A stretch of 64,000 nt of DNA from positions 1 to 64,000 of the forward strand of contig JAVBJT010000024.1 of NCBI GenBank assembly GCA_031546845.1. Direction: 5' to 3'. The notes beneath the pieces were generated by a model. The model was not told the DNA's origin. It was given only the letters and a program-made list of their open reading frames with translations, and made no database searches. The stretch's first letter is position 1. Each line of letters begins with the position of its first letter. This stretch comes from Azoarcus sp031546845 (GTDB taxonomy: Bacteria > Pseudomonadota > Gammaproteobacteria > Burkholderiales > Rhodocyclaceae). The position numbers and the translations under genes were made by a program. Shown piece after piece: positions 25,649 to 33,236 of the stretch.

Positions 25649-27008
25649 GGCCGTTACCGCCGACGATACGATCCATGCCGAACCGGTACCAGTCGATACG
25701 GCGGGTGGCCAGCATGATGGTGCCCAAGGCGACGAACAGCAGCGCCGAGCCCATCAGCAGGGCGTTATCCTCCGATAGCAGCACGCCGTAGAGCACGCCA
25801 TACAGTACGGCGATACCGCCGCCGAAGGCCGCGCCGCGCGCGTGGCTGCCGAGCGTGCCGGCAAGGTAGAAGCCGATCAGCCCCACGCACGCGGTCATCG
25901 ACACACCGTAAGCGATGGCGAACGGAACGTGTTCCGACAGCGCGATGAGCAGCAGGAAGAACACCGCCAGCGCGAGCCCGACCAGGATGTATTGCAGCGG
26001 ATGGATGGGCGCGCGGCGCAGAATTTCGACCAGGAAGAATGCGGCGAAGGTGAGCGCGATGAACAACGCGCCGTATTTCACCGCGCGTTCCGATTGCAGG
26101 TAAATATTGACCGGGTCGATGAAGCTGATGTCCAGCGTTTCGCTGCGCTCGTTGTTCCACGACGCGGGTTCCGTGGGCGAGGTAGTGCGCGCGGCGGCCA
26201 ACACGCGGTCGAAGTTACGCGCCAGGTGCGAAACCTGCCAGCTTGCCGTGAAGCCGCTGCCGCTCACGTTGCGCGTGGTCGGCAGGAAGCGGCCCTGGAA
26301 GCTCGGGTGCGGCCAAGTGGAATTGAGCGAAACCGTGGTTGCGTCGCCAGCCGGCGCAATCGACAGCCGCGCCGATCCGGTGAGCGAGAGCGGCAGCGAA
26401 AAATCGAATGTGGCGCCACGGGCCACATCGATTTCGCCCAGCGCGACATGCACACCGGGTCCGCTCAAGGTTTGTGCGCCAGCGGCAAAACGGCGAGGCG
26501 TGCCGTTGACCATCACTTCGGGGTCGTTATCGACACCGCGCGGGTCGGCGATCCCGAGCATCAGGAAGGCCTGCGCATCGATGATTTCGCGCTGCGCGTC
26601 CAAGCCCAGGCGCGGCGGTACCTCGGCGCGGCCATCGAGTTTCAGCGAGAGGTGATACAGGCTGGCGCGGTAAATGCCCCGATTGCGGGATTCGACATTG
26701 GCATCGCCCTCTATGTTGAGCCGCTGCGGCGGCAGCACCTGGGTACGCTCAACGATTTCATGCCGCACGGTTTCATTGCCGAAGGTTTTATCCTTGTCGC
26801 GGACTTCGACGCGCTCGCGGTAACGCACCACCAGCACCGGCCCCACCAGCGTCTGCGCTCCGGCGGCCGAATCGGCCACGTCCTGCACTACATCGGCCTG
26901 GCGCGCGCTGCGCGCGACGATCTGCCCTTCGATCATTCCCAGCGGAATCAACAGCAACAGCGACAGAAAAACGATCAGCCCGAGCTTGGCGAATAACTTC
27001 TTTTGCAT
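25635..27008 (-). CDS. creD: Inner-membrane protein CreD
   Basis: A 457-residue CreD family protein. An N-terminal membrane helix (residues 8-27), a large periplasmic domain (~28-300) with VGPVLVVRYRERV and the DISFIDPVNIYLQSERAVKYG segment typical of the family, then about six C-terminal helices (PIHPLQYILVGLALAVFFLLL). In Pseudomonas and Aeromonas CreD is the main effector of CreBC and affects envelope integrity and beta-lactam response. Its 107-base upstream gap contains a three-part cre-tag and a hairpin covering the AAGGGGAG ribosome site. Confidence 0.95.
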   Translation of the reverse strand: MQKKLFAKLGLIVFLSLLLLIPLGMIEGQIVARSARQADVVQDVADSAAGAQTLVGPVLVVRYRERVEVRDKDKTFGNETVRHEIVERTQVLPPQRLNIEGDANVESRNRGIYRASLYHLSLKLDGRAEVPPRLGLDAQREIIDAQAFLMLGIADPRGVDNDPEVMVNGTPRRFAAGAQTLSGPGVHVALGEIDVARGATFDFSLPLSLTGSARLSIAPAGDATTVSLNSTWPHPSFQGRFLPTTRNVSGSGFTASWQVSHLARNFDRVLAAARTTSPTEPASWNNERSETLDISFIDPVNIYLQSERAVKYGALFIALTFAAFFLVEILRRAPIHPLQYILVGLALAVFFLLLIALSEHVPFAIAYGVSMTACVGLIGFYLAGTLGSHARGAAFGGGIAVLYGVLYGVLLSEDNALLMGSALLFVALGTIMLATRRIDWYRFGMDRIVGGNGHAER

Positions 27009-27011
27009 GGT

Positions 27012-27052
27012 ACTCCCCTTCGGTTTTCATTTTTGCGATGACGAAGGGGAGT
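27012..27052 (-). promoter_or_regulatory. Hairpin sequestering the creD ribosome-binding site
   Basis: Positions 27012-27022 and 27042-27052 are perfect 11-bp reverse complements with a 19-base loop. On the creD-sense strand the 3' arm is CGAAGGGGAGT, which contains the creD Shine-Dalgarno sequence and ends three bases before the ATG at 27008. There is no U-run after it, so it is not a terminator. Any transcript that starts upstream of 27052, including readthrough from creBC, would fold it and should mask the ribosome site. Confidence 0.75.
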
Positions 27053-27065
27053 TTCGGCGGATGCG

Positions 27066-27092
27066 ATGAAGCGACGATGAAGCGAGTGTGAA
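27066..27092 (-). promoter_or_regulatory. CreB-binding cre-tag: three TTCAY half-sites upstream of creD
   Basis: On the minus strand TTCAC (27092-27088), TTCAT (27081-27077) and TTCAT (27070-27066) are separated by exactly six bases each. The known cre-tag is TTCAC-N6-TTCAC, bound by CreB upstream of creD and other regulon genes. The sites end 57 bases before the creD ATG; a weak -10 (GAAACT, 27055-27050) lies ten bases downstream of the last half-site, the spacing expected for an OmpR/PhoB-type activator. Confidence 0.8.
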
Positions 27093-27115
27093 GTGGCGAT
27101 GGCGCGCCGATGCGC

Positions 27116-28558
27116 TCAATCCGGCAGCAGCAGTCGTGCTACCGCGCCGCCGTCTTCGGCGTTGGCGAAATCGGCGTCGCCGCCGTGTACGCGCGCGACT
27201 TCACGCACGAAGGCAAGTCCCAGGCCGGTGCTTTTGCGCCCGGAGGCGGGGCGCGGTAGCGAATAGAAGCGTTCGAACAGATGTGGCAGCGCGTAATCCG
27301 GCGCGCCGGGACCGTGGTCGCGCACGGAGATGAAGTGGCGGGCGGGGTTTGTGCCGGAAGGCGGGGCGCTGCCGATGTCGATATCGATCTCGCCGCCTTC
27401 GGGTGAGAACGCGATGGCGTTGTCGACGAGATTGCCCAGCGCTTGTTGCAGCAGGAAAGGGTCGCCGTGCGTGTGTGCGTCTGTTTCGCCGGTGATGTTG
27501 ATGGTGAGCGCGCGTGCTTGCAGTTGCGCCGCGCGGCTGTCCGCGACTTGGCGCGCGAGTTCGGCCAGGGCGATGGTTTCTGCCGCTTCCGGTGCCTGTT
27601 GTTGTTCCACGCGCGCCAGCGCCAGCAAGCGGTCGATGATGAGGCGCATGCGTTCGGCTTGTTCGCCGATGTTGCGCGTGAAGCGTTCGCGGTCGGCGGC
27701 GGAGGGATTTTCCTGCAACAGTTCGGCGGCGCCGCGCACTGCCGTGAGCGGGCTTTTCATTTCGTGGGCGAGGCTTTGTACGTAACGTTCGATGTACTGC
27801 TTGCCGTCGAGCCGTTCGCGCATCTGCGCCAGGGCGCGTGCCAGTTCGGAGAGTTGGCGGCCGCCGGACAAAGGCGGCACGGCTTTTTCGCCGTTGGCTA
27901 CCGCGCGGGCGTAGTCGCGCAGGCGGTTGAGCGAGCGGGTGAGCCATAGCGTGAATAGCAGGCCGATAGCCGCCGATACGCCAAGCAACACCATGCCGGC
28001 ATGGCGCACGCGGTCGCGCGCGCGTTCCACGTAGGGGTCGACCGTGTTTGACGGTTTTGCCAGCGATAGCACGCCGAGGGTAGTGCCGTCGCGCACGACG
28101 GGGGCGGCGATGTACATCACCGAACTGGTCGGGTCGGCGGGGTTGTCGCGCGTGCTGCGCGCGCCGTATTCGCCGCGCAGCGCGCGGGCGACGTCGCGCC
28201 AGCGGCTGTAGTCGGCGCCGACAGCGAGTTTTTCGGAATCGAATACGACGATGCCCCGCGCATCGGTGAGGTAGACGCGAAAATCCACCGTGGCTTTGTC
28301 CACGCCCCAGATGGAGGCTTGCGGCGTGCGCCGCCGCGCCGCTTCCACCGCGGCGGCGAAGCGGCCGCGACCGATGGCGCCGGTGGCCAGTTCGTCGGCG
28401 GCGAGTTCGGCGAGCAGATTGGCGCTATCGACCAGGGTGTCTTCGGTGGCCTGGCGCACGCCGGGTTCGACTTCCTGGGTGAAGATGTTGACGACGAACC
28501 ATGCGGCCAGGCCGACGATGAGGAAGTAGCCGATGAATAGGCGAATGGCGATGTTCAT
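27116..28558 (-). CDS. creC: Sensor histidine kinase CreC
   Basis: A 480-residue inner-membrane kinase. Helices at ~5-27 and ~186-208 flank a ~160-residue periplasmic sensor domain containing WGVDKATVDFRVYLTDARG, typical of CreC. Then HAMP, the phospho-acceptor His in SLAHEMKSPLTAVRG (~268), the N-box NLVDNAIAFSPEGG and the G-boxes DHGPG and GLGLAFV. In E. coli it responds to fermentable carbon and minimal medium; in Pseudomonas and Aeromonas the pathway responds to inhibition of low-molecular-weight PBPs. It follows creB by 33 bases and precedes creD. Confidence 0.93.
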   Translation of the reverse strand: MNIAIRLFIGYFLIVGLAAWFVVNIFTQEVEPGVRQATEDTLVDSANLLAELAADELATGAIGRGRFAAAVEAARRRTPQASIWGVDKATVDFRVYLTDARGIVVFDSEKLAVGADYSRWRDVARALRGEYGARSTRDNPADPTSSVMYIAAPVVRDGTTLGVLSLAKPSNTVDPYVERARDRVRHAGMVLLGVSAAIGLLFTLWLTRSLNRLRDYARAVANGEKAVPPLSGGRQLSELARALAQMRERLDGKQYIERYVQSLAHEMKSPLTAVRGAAELLQENPSAADRERFTRNIGEQAERMRLIIDRLLALARVEQQQAPEAAETIALAELARQVADSRAAQLQARALTINITGETDAHTHGDPFLLQQALGNLVDNAIAFSPEGGEIDIDIGSAPPSGTNPARHFISVRDHGPGAPDYALPHLFERFYSLPRPASGRKSTGLGLAFVREVARVHGGDADFANAEDGGAVARLLLPD

Positions 28559-28591
28559 GCGCGCCGTTTCCCGCCGCGCGCCAGCCGGGTT

Positions 28592-29293
28592 TTATGTGTT
28601 CTGTTCATTGCGGATGCTGTAGCCGAGGCCGCGATGGGTTTCGATCGGGTCGTCGTCCTCGCGCACGGCGCGCAGTTTGGCGCGCAGGGTTTTGATGTGG
28701 GCATCGACGGTGCGCTCCAGGCTGTCCTCGGCGTCGTGCCACACGGTGTCCATCAGTTGCGCGCGGCTGAGCACGCGGCCGGGGCGTTCGAGGAGCACCG
28801 CCAGCAGGCGGTATTCGTAGCGCGTCAACGCTAGCCAGGCGCCGTGGTAGGCCACGCGCGCGCCGTCGGCGTCATGCGCGAAAGGGGCCGGGGCGGGTGC
28901 GATGGCGGCGGCTGGGGCGACAGCCGGTGGCCGCGCGCGGCGCAGGATCGCGCGTACCCGCGAGGCGACTTCGCGCGGGCTGAAAGGTTTGAGCACGTAA
29001 TCGTCGGCGCCGAGTTCGAGGCCGACGATGCGGTCCACCTCGTCGGCGCGCGCGGTGAGAAAGATCACCGGCACGTCGGAGGTGCGCCGCAGCGCGCGGC
29101 AGACGTCGAAGCCGTTCATGTCCGGCAGGCCGACGTCGAGTATCGCCAACGCGAATGTGCCGCTTTGCAAGGCCGTCAGCGCCTCTTGCCCGAGGCCGAC
29201 GCAGGTGGTGTCGAAGCCTTCGGTGCGAAGCGCGTAATCCAGCGTATCGGCAATCGCCGGTTCGTCATCGACGATCAATATCCTGCTGCGCAC
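28592..29293 (-). CDS. creB: Response regulator CreB
   Basis: A 233-residue OmpR/PhoB-type regulator. The receiver has the acidic pair in VDDEPAIADTL, the phospho-acceptor Asp in LAILDVGLPDMNGFDVC (~52) and the conserved Lys in VLKPFSPRE (~104). An Ala/Pro-rich linker (~122-135) precedes the winged-helix DNA-binding domain. It starts at a GTG with GGGAGA upstream. Its likely target is the triple cre-tag in front of creD. No cre-tag is visible in its own upstream region. Confidence 0.93.
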   Translation of the reverse strand: MRSRILIVDDEPAIADTLDYALRTEGFDTTCVGLGQEALTALQSGTFALAILDVGLPDMNGFDVCRALRRTSDVPVIFLTARADEVDRIVGLELGADDYVLKPFSPREVASRVRAILRRARPPAVAPAAAIAPAPAPFAHDADGARVAYHGAWLALTRYEYRLLAVLLERPGRVLSRAQLMDTVWHDAEDSLERTVDAHIKTLRAKLRAVREDDDPIETHRGLGYSIRNEQNT

Positions 29294-29655
29294 ACATTCT
29301 CCCGCGAGTAAGCCATGAACCGTAAAGGATAAGCCGTGAGCACCCGGACGGATCAGGGCGAGCCTGTCCGTTTGGAAAAAAACCGCTCGAACGCGCGCCG
29401 GGTAGTGATCTTGGTGACCGCGGTGCTATAACTCAATATGGGCGTTACCGCTTGTTTTTCTCTTTTGCCTCTCCCAGAATGTCCAGCGATCGGTGGCCGG
29501 AAAAAATAACGACAATAGCCGATTCGAGCACGGCATCCGCCGCTCTTTATTTACACGGGGTAAGCATATGCCCGGTGAGATGTGCATCTGATCTGCGGGA
29601 CGAGTGGCTTTCTGTTCTGCGCCTTGCTCTTACTGAATGAATGAAGGAGAGATGA
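29294..29655. other. Divergent intergenic region between creB and cstA
   Basis: 362 bases holding the creB and cstA promoters. TTGGTG (29411-29416) and CAATAT (29434-29439), 17 bases apart, are a possible sigma70 pair for cstA but both are weak. An AAGGAG ribosome site at 29644-29649 serves the cstA GTG. No TTCAY-N6-TTCAY cre-tag, CRP-like palindrome or small gene stood out. Confidence 0.35.
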
Positions 29656-31722
29656 GTGGAAACGCTGAAATCAAAACTGATCTGGCTAGTGGTCGCCATC
29701 GTCGGCGCGGTGGGGTTCGGCATGCTGGCGCTGAATCGCGGCGAGCATATCAATGCTGTGTGGCTGGTGTTGGCGGCGCTGTCCTGCTACTCGATTTCCT
29801 ACCGCTTCTATAGCAAGTTCATCGCTGAAAAGGTGCTTGAACTCGACGACCGCCGCCTGACGCCCGCGGAGCGCTACAACGACGGGCTCGATTACGTGCC
29901 GACCAACAAGTGGGTGCTGTTCGGCCACCACTTCGCGGCGATCGCGGGCGCCGGTCCGCTGGTGGGGCCGATCCTGGCCGCGCAGATGGGCTTCCTGCCG
30001 GGCACGATGTGGATTCTGGTGGGCGTGATGCTCGCCGGCGCGGTGCAGGATTTTATCGTGCTGTTCATCTCCAGCCGGCGCGACGGTCGCTCGCTGGGTG
30101 AAATGGCGAGGCAGGAACTCGGCCCCTTCGCAGGCGTGATCGTCATGCTCGGCACGCTGGCGGTGATGATCATCATCCTGTCGGCCCTGGCGCTGGTCGT
30201 GGTCAAGGCGCTGGCGGACAGCCCGTGGGGCACCTTCACCATCGCGATGACGATTCCTATCGCGCTGTTCATGGGCATTTATATGCGCTTCATCCGCCCG
30301 GGCCGTATCGCCGAAATTTCGGTGATCGGTTTTGTGCTGATGATGTTGGCGATCATTTACGGTGAAAACATCGCCCACAGCGAATACTGGGGCCCGTTTT
30401 TTACGCTGACCGGTCCCGATCTGACGCTGGCGCTGGTGGTTTACGGTTTCGTTGCCTCGGTGTTGCCGGTGTGGCTGCTGTTGGCGCCGCGCGATTACCT
30501 TTCCACCTTCCTCAAGCTCGGCGTCATCATCGGTTTGGCCATCGGCATCATGTTCGCGCTGCCCGATCTGAAGATGCCGGCCGTGTCGCGCTTCATCGAC
30601 GGTACCGGGCCAGTGTTCGCCGGCACCCTGTTCCCCTTCCTTTTCATCACTATCGCTTGCGGCGCATGCTCGGGCTTTCATGCGCTGGTTTCGTCGGGCA
30701 CCACGCCCAAGCTGGTCGAGCGCGAATCGCAGATGCGCTTCATCGGTTACGGCGGCATGCTGGGCGAATCGCTGGTGGCGATCATGGCGGTGGTCTGCGC
30801 TTCCGTGCTCGACCCCGGCGTCTATTTCGCGATGAATTCCCCGGCGGCGATTATCGGCAAGACGGTCGAATCCGCTTCCACCGTTATCAACGAGTGGGGT
30901 TTCGTCATTACCCCGGAAGCACTCACCGCGATCGCCAAGGATGTCGGCGAACACTCCATCCTGTCGCGGGCCGGCGGCGCACCGACTTTCGCCGTGGGCA
31001 TGGCGGTGATCATCACCGACATCTTCAACAGCCACGCGATGATGGCTTTCTGGTACCACTTCGCCATTCTGTTCGAGGCGCTGTTCATCCTCACCGCGGT
31101 CGACGCCGGTACGCGCGCCTGCCGCTTCATGGTGCAGGATCTAGCTGGCACCTTCATTCCCGGCTTGGGCAAGACGCGCAGTTGGTTCGGCAATGTGGTC
31201 GGCACCACGGTCGCGGTATCCGGCTGGGGTTACTTCGTCTATCAGGGCGTTACCGACCCGCTGGGCGGTATCAACACCCTGTGGCCGCTGTTCGGTATCG
31301 GCAACCAGATGCTCGCCTCGATGGCGCTTATCCTTGGTACCGTCGTGCTGTTCAAGATGAAGAAGGAACGCTACGCCTGGGTCACCATCGTGCCCACGAT
31401 CTGGTTGTTCGTCACGTCGATGACCGCGGGTTGGCTGAAGATTTTCAGCGACAACCCGAAGATCGGTTTCCTCGCGCTTGCCAACCGCTTCAACGAAGCC
31501 GCCGCGCAGGGGACCGTGCTCGCACCGGCCAAGACCATCGAGGAAATGGCCCGCGTTGCCTTCAACAACCAGGTCAACGCCGTGCTGTGCGGCTTCTTCA
31601 TGATCGTCGCCGTTACCATGGTGATCGCGGCCGTCGGCAACATTCGCAGGGCGCTTGCCAGCCGCACGCCGACAGTGAGCGAAGCCCCACCGGTTTACCG
31701 CGAGGCGGCGGCTCATGCTTGA
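29656..31722 (+). CDS. cstA: Carbon starvation protein CstA (peptide/pyruvate transporter)
   Basis: A 688-residue inner-membrane transporter with about 16-18 helices. CstA landmarks are present: ADDRRLTPAERYNDG-like loop, NKWVLFGHHFAAIAGAGPL, then GPILAAQMGFLPG and ACGACSGFHALVSSGTTPK. CstA imports peptides during starvation and, with its paralogue BtsT, pyruvate. It starts at a GTG (29656) six bases after AAGGAG; the ATG at 29652 is out of frame. It overlaps the YbdD-like gene by eight bases. Confidence 0.95.
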   Translation: METLKSKLIWLVVAIVGAVGFGMLALNRGEHINAVWLVLAALSCYSISYRFYSKFIAEKVLELDDRRLTPAERYNDGLDYVPTNKWVLFGHHFAAIAGAGPLVGPILAAQMGFLPGTMWILVGVMLAGAVQDFIVLFISSRRDGRSLGEMARQELGPFAGVIVMLGTLAVMIIILSALALVVVKALADSPWGTFTIAMTIPIALFMGIYMRFIRPGRIAEISVIGFVLMMLAIIYGENIAHSEYWGPFFTLTGPDLTLALVVYGFVASVLPVWLLLAPRDYLSTFLKLGVIIGLAIGIMFALPDLKMPAVSRFIDGTGPVFAGTLFPFLFITIACGACSGFHALVSSGTTPKLVERESQMRFIGYGGMLGESLVAIMAVVCASVLDPGVYFAMNSPAAIIGKTVESASTVINEWGFVITPEALTAIAKDVGEHSILSRAGGAPTFAVGMAVIITDIFNSHAMMAFWYHFAILFEALFILTAVDAGTRACRFMVQDLAGTFIPGLGKTRSWFGNVVGTTVAVSGWGYFVYQGVTDPLGGINTLWPLFGIGNQMLASMALILGTVVLFKMKKERYAWVTIVPTIWLFVTSMTAGWLKIFSDNPKIGFLALANRFNEAAAQGTVLAPAKTIEEMARVAFNNQVNAVLCGFFMIVAVTMVIAAVGNIRRALASRTPTVSEAPPVYREAAAHA

Positions 31723-32125
31723 CCTTTCCTACCTGACCGGAGGAACCCGCCGTGCTGGGGCCGATGTGGCCCCGGCGGGCGCGGACGATCTGGACGATGC
31801 CTACGCCCGCTACGTTGCCGGCGTTCGCGAGCAAGGACCGGATGCCGTTCCCATGCCGGAAGCCGAATTCGAGCGCTACAGCCTCGGTTCCAACTGGCTC
31901 GCGGGCCAGCTTACAAATCGGCTCGCGGGCCTCAGGGACGTGGCGAAAAAAGTGGTGCAGACCTGCCGCCTCGTTGTCGGTATCCACGACTACGAGTATT
32001 ACCTGAATCACATGCGCTCGGTCCATCCCAACGCCACGCCGCTGACGCGCGAAGCGTTCTACCGTTATTGCCTGGAAGCGCGCTTTCCTAGCGCCGACAG
32101 GCCGGGAGGGCGTTGCCCGTGCTGA
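31715..32125 (+). CDS. CstA-associated YbdD/YjiX family protein with an internally duplicated motif
   Basis: The family (PF04328) is normally about 65 residues; this protein has 136. Residues 70-122 match it, with the conserved KKVVQTCRLVVGIHDYEYYL. Residues 30-59 repeat the second half of that domain: YxxYxxxxRxxxPxAxPxxxxxFxRYxL occurs at both 30-57 and 93-120 with about ten identities in 30. The chain ends in RCPC; several relatives end in Cys pairs or selenocysteine. It starts inside the end of cstA, so the two are co-translated. Its role is thought to be as a partner of CstA-type transporters. Confidence 0.8.
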   Translation: MLDLSYLTGGTRRAGADVAPAGADDLDDAYARYVAGVREQGPDAVPMPEAEFERYSLGSNWLAGQLTNRLAGLRDVAKKVVQTCRLVVGIHDYEYYLNHMRSVHPNATPLTREAFYRYCLEARFPSADRPGGRCPC

Positions 32126-32526
32126 GATGGCGCACGAAATCGTGCGCGCGGGTGAGCGGCATGTTCTGTCACGGCTTTGAGCAAGCTGTCCTTGGTGAAT
32201 GGCTTGGTGAGATATGCGTCTGAGCCGAGCATGCGGCTACGTACGCGGTCGAACAGTCCGTTCTTGGAGGACAGCATGATGACCGGCGTTGCCGAGACGC
32301 GCGGATTTTTCTTGATTAGCGCGCAGGTCTGATAGCCATCCAGGCGCGGCATCATGATGTCGACGAAGATGACGTCGGGACGATGATCGACGATCTTCGC
32401 CAGCGCGTCGAAACCGTCCTTGGCCAGGAGAACCTGGTAGCCAGCCCATTCGAGAAATATCTCGGCGCAACTGCGAATGGTGTCGCTATCGTCGATGACC
32501 ATTACCTTGAGACCGGTCAGATCCAT
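32065..32526 (-). CDS. Orphan PilG-like single-domain response regulator
   Basis: A 153-residue receiver-only protein. The start MDLTGLKVMVIDDS and VDIMMPRLDGYQTCALIKKN are close to PilG of type IV pilus chemosensory systems; acidic pair D12/D13, phospho-acceptor D56 and Lys in YLTKPF (~109). PilG normally ends soon after the last helix, but here about 25 extra Arg/Pro-rich residues run antisense into the end of the preceding convergent gene (61-base overlap), as if the native stop had been lost. The usual partners pilH, pilI and pilJ are absent. A rubredoxin remnant lies directly upstream. Confidence 0.78.
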   Translation of the reverse strand: MDLTGLKVMVIDDSDTIRSCAEIFLEWAGYQVLLAKDGFDALAKIVDHRPDVIFVDIMMPRLDGYQTCALIKKNPRVSATPVIMLSSKNGLFDRVRSRMLGSDAYLTKPFTKDSLLKAVTEHAAHPRARFRAPSQHGQRPPGLSALGKRASRQ

Positions 32527-32635
32527 GATCTCGATCCTTCGCGCATTGGCCGGGACAGCGCCGCGTACCGACCGTGCGGTACCGATGCGCAAGCAGTCAT
32601 CATGAGCAGGGAATGTAGGTGCAGTTGCATCAATG

Positions 32636-32781
32636 TCATATCTTGATGGGTCCGAAGTTTTCTTTGCGCGCCTGATATTCGGGACATGCCCAGTTGAGGG
32701 GCTTCCACCGAGTTCCGGGGGAATGCGCTCGTCAGGTAAACCTGCGGCTTCGTCATAAGCGAAGCCGCAGATCAGGCACAT
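32636..32781 (-). pseudogene. Rubredoxin pseudogene
   Basis: Starting at the ATG at 32781 the first frame reads MCLICGFAYDEAAGLPDERI, then PPE; shifting by one base at a run of five C gives GTRWKPLNWACPEYQARKEN and FGPIKI-stop. Together they are a 48-residue rubredoxin with one base missing in the C-run. Separately, the second ligand pair reads CPEY, not CPxC, so one iron-binding Cys is Tyr. Two independent lesions argue for true decay. Rubredoxin next to pilG is a familiar betaproteobacterial arrangement. Confidence 0.8.
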
Positions 32782-32868
32782 GTCCGCCCGTTGTATAAAC
32801 GCCGGTTGTCTCGGCGCGCATACACATCCACTGGGCAGCCGTGTCGTGTATGCGCCGATTTCAGGGGA

Positions 32869-33150
32869 TCATTTCTTCATACCGTCGTTACTCATCGCAT
32901 CCTTGTTCATGCCATCCTTGGGCATGGCGTCCTTGGCGGTACTTTTCATACCGTCCTTGGACATGGACATACCGTCTTTCTTCATGCCGTCGTGGCCCAT
33001 CGCATCCTTGGCCATGCCGTCTTTCGTCATTGCATCCTTGGTCATGCCATCTTTCTTCATGGCGTCCTTGCCCATTTCATCGGCGGCAAAAGCGCTGGCG
33101 GCGCCCAAGGCGAGGCAAAGGGACAGGGCGGTTGCGGTCAAAGTTTTCAT
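32869..33150 (-). CDS. Periplasmic methionine-rich MXKDX-repeat protein (MrpX-like)
   Basis: 93 residues: a signal peptide (MKTLTATALSLCLALGAASA, then FA) and a 71-residue mature chain built almost only of five-residue repeats ending in Met, such as KDAM and KDGM. I count 14 Met in 71 residues. It fits the pentapeptide MXKDX family (TIGR02953). In Azospira a Met-rich periplasmic protein, MrpX, scavenges hypochlorite: its Met are oxidised and then re-reduced by YedY1. Here the oxidoreductase and cytochrome b genes lie directly upstream on the same strand. An AGGAG site precedes the ATG. Confidence 0.85.
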   Translation of the reverse strand: MKTLTATALSLCLALGAASAFAADEMGKDAMKKDGMTKDAMTKDGMAKDAMGHDGMKKDGMSMSKDGMKSTAKDAMPKDGMNKDAMSNDGMKK

Positions 33151-33236
33151 GGTGTGCTCCTAGCGTTTTCAGGTTGATAAAGCGCGGCGGATGCCGCGCG
33201 GGGTGGAAAAATAAAAAGAGGGGCGCCGTACGCGCA

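Noticed and set aside
29652..29660. ATG at 29652 as the start of cstA
   Set aside because: It is out of frame with CstA; the in-frame GTG at 29656 has the right spacing from AAGGAG and gives the conserved N-terminus.
32527..32781. A rubredoxin-receiver fusion protein, because the first rubredoxin residues are in frame with the PilG-like gene
   Set aside because: Only the first ~23 residues are rubredoxin-like in that frame; the rest continues in another frame to its own stop at 32636. The receiver has its own proper start at 32526.
32880..33075. Regular 15-base DNA repeats considered as a CRISPR or minisatellite
   Set aside because: They encode the MXKDX pentapeptides of a secreted protein with a good signal peptide and ribosome site.
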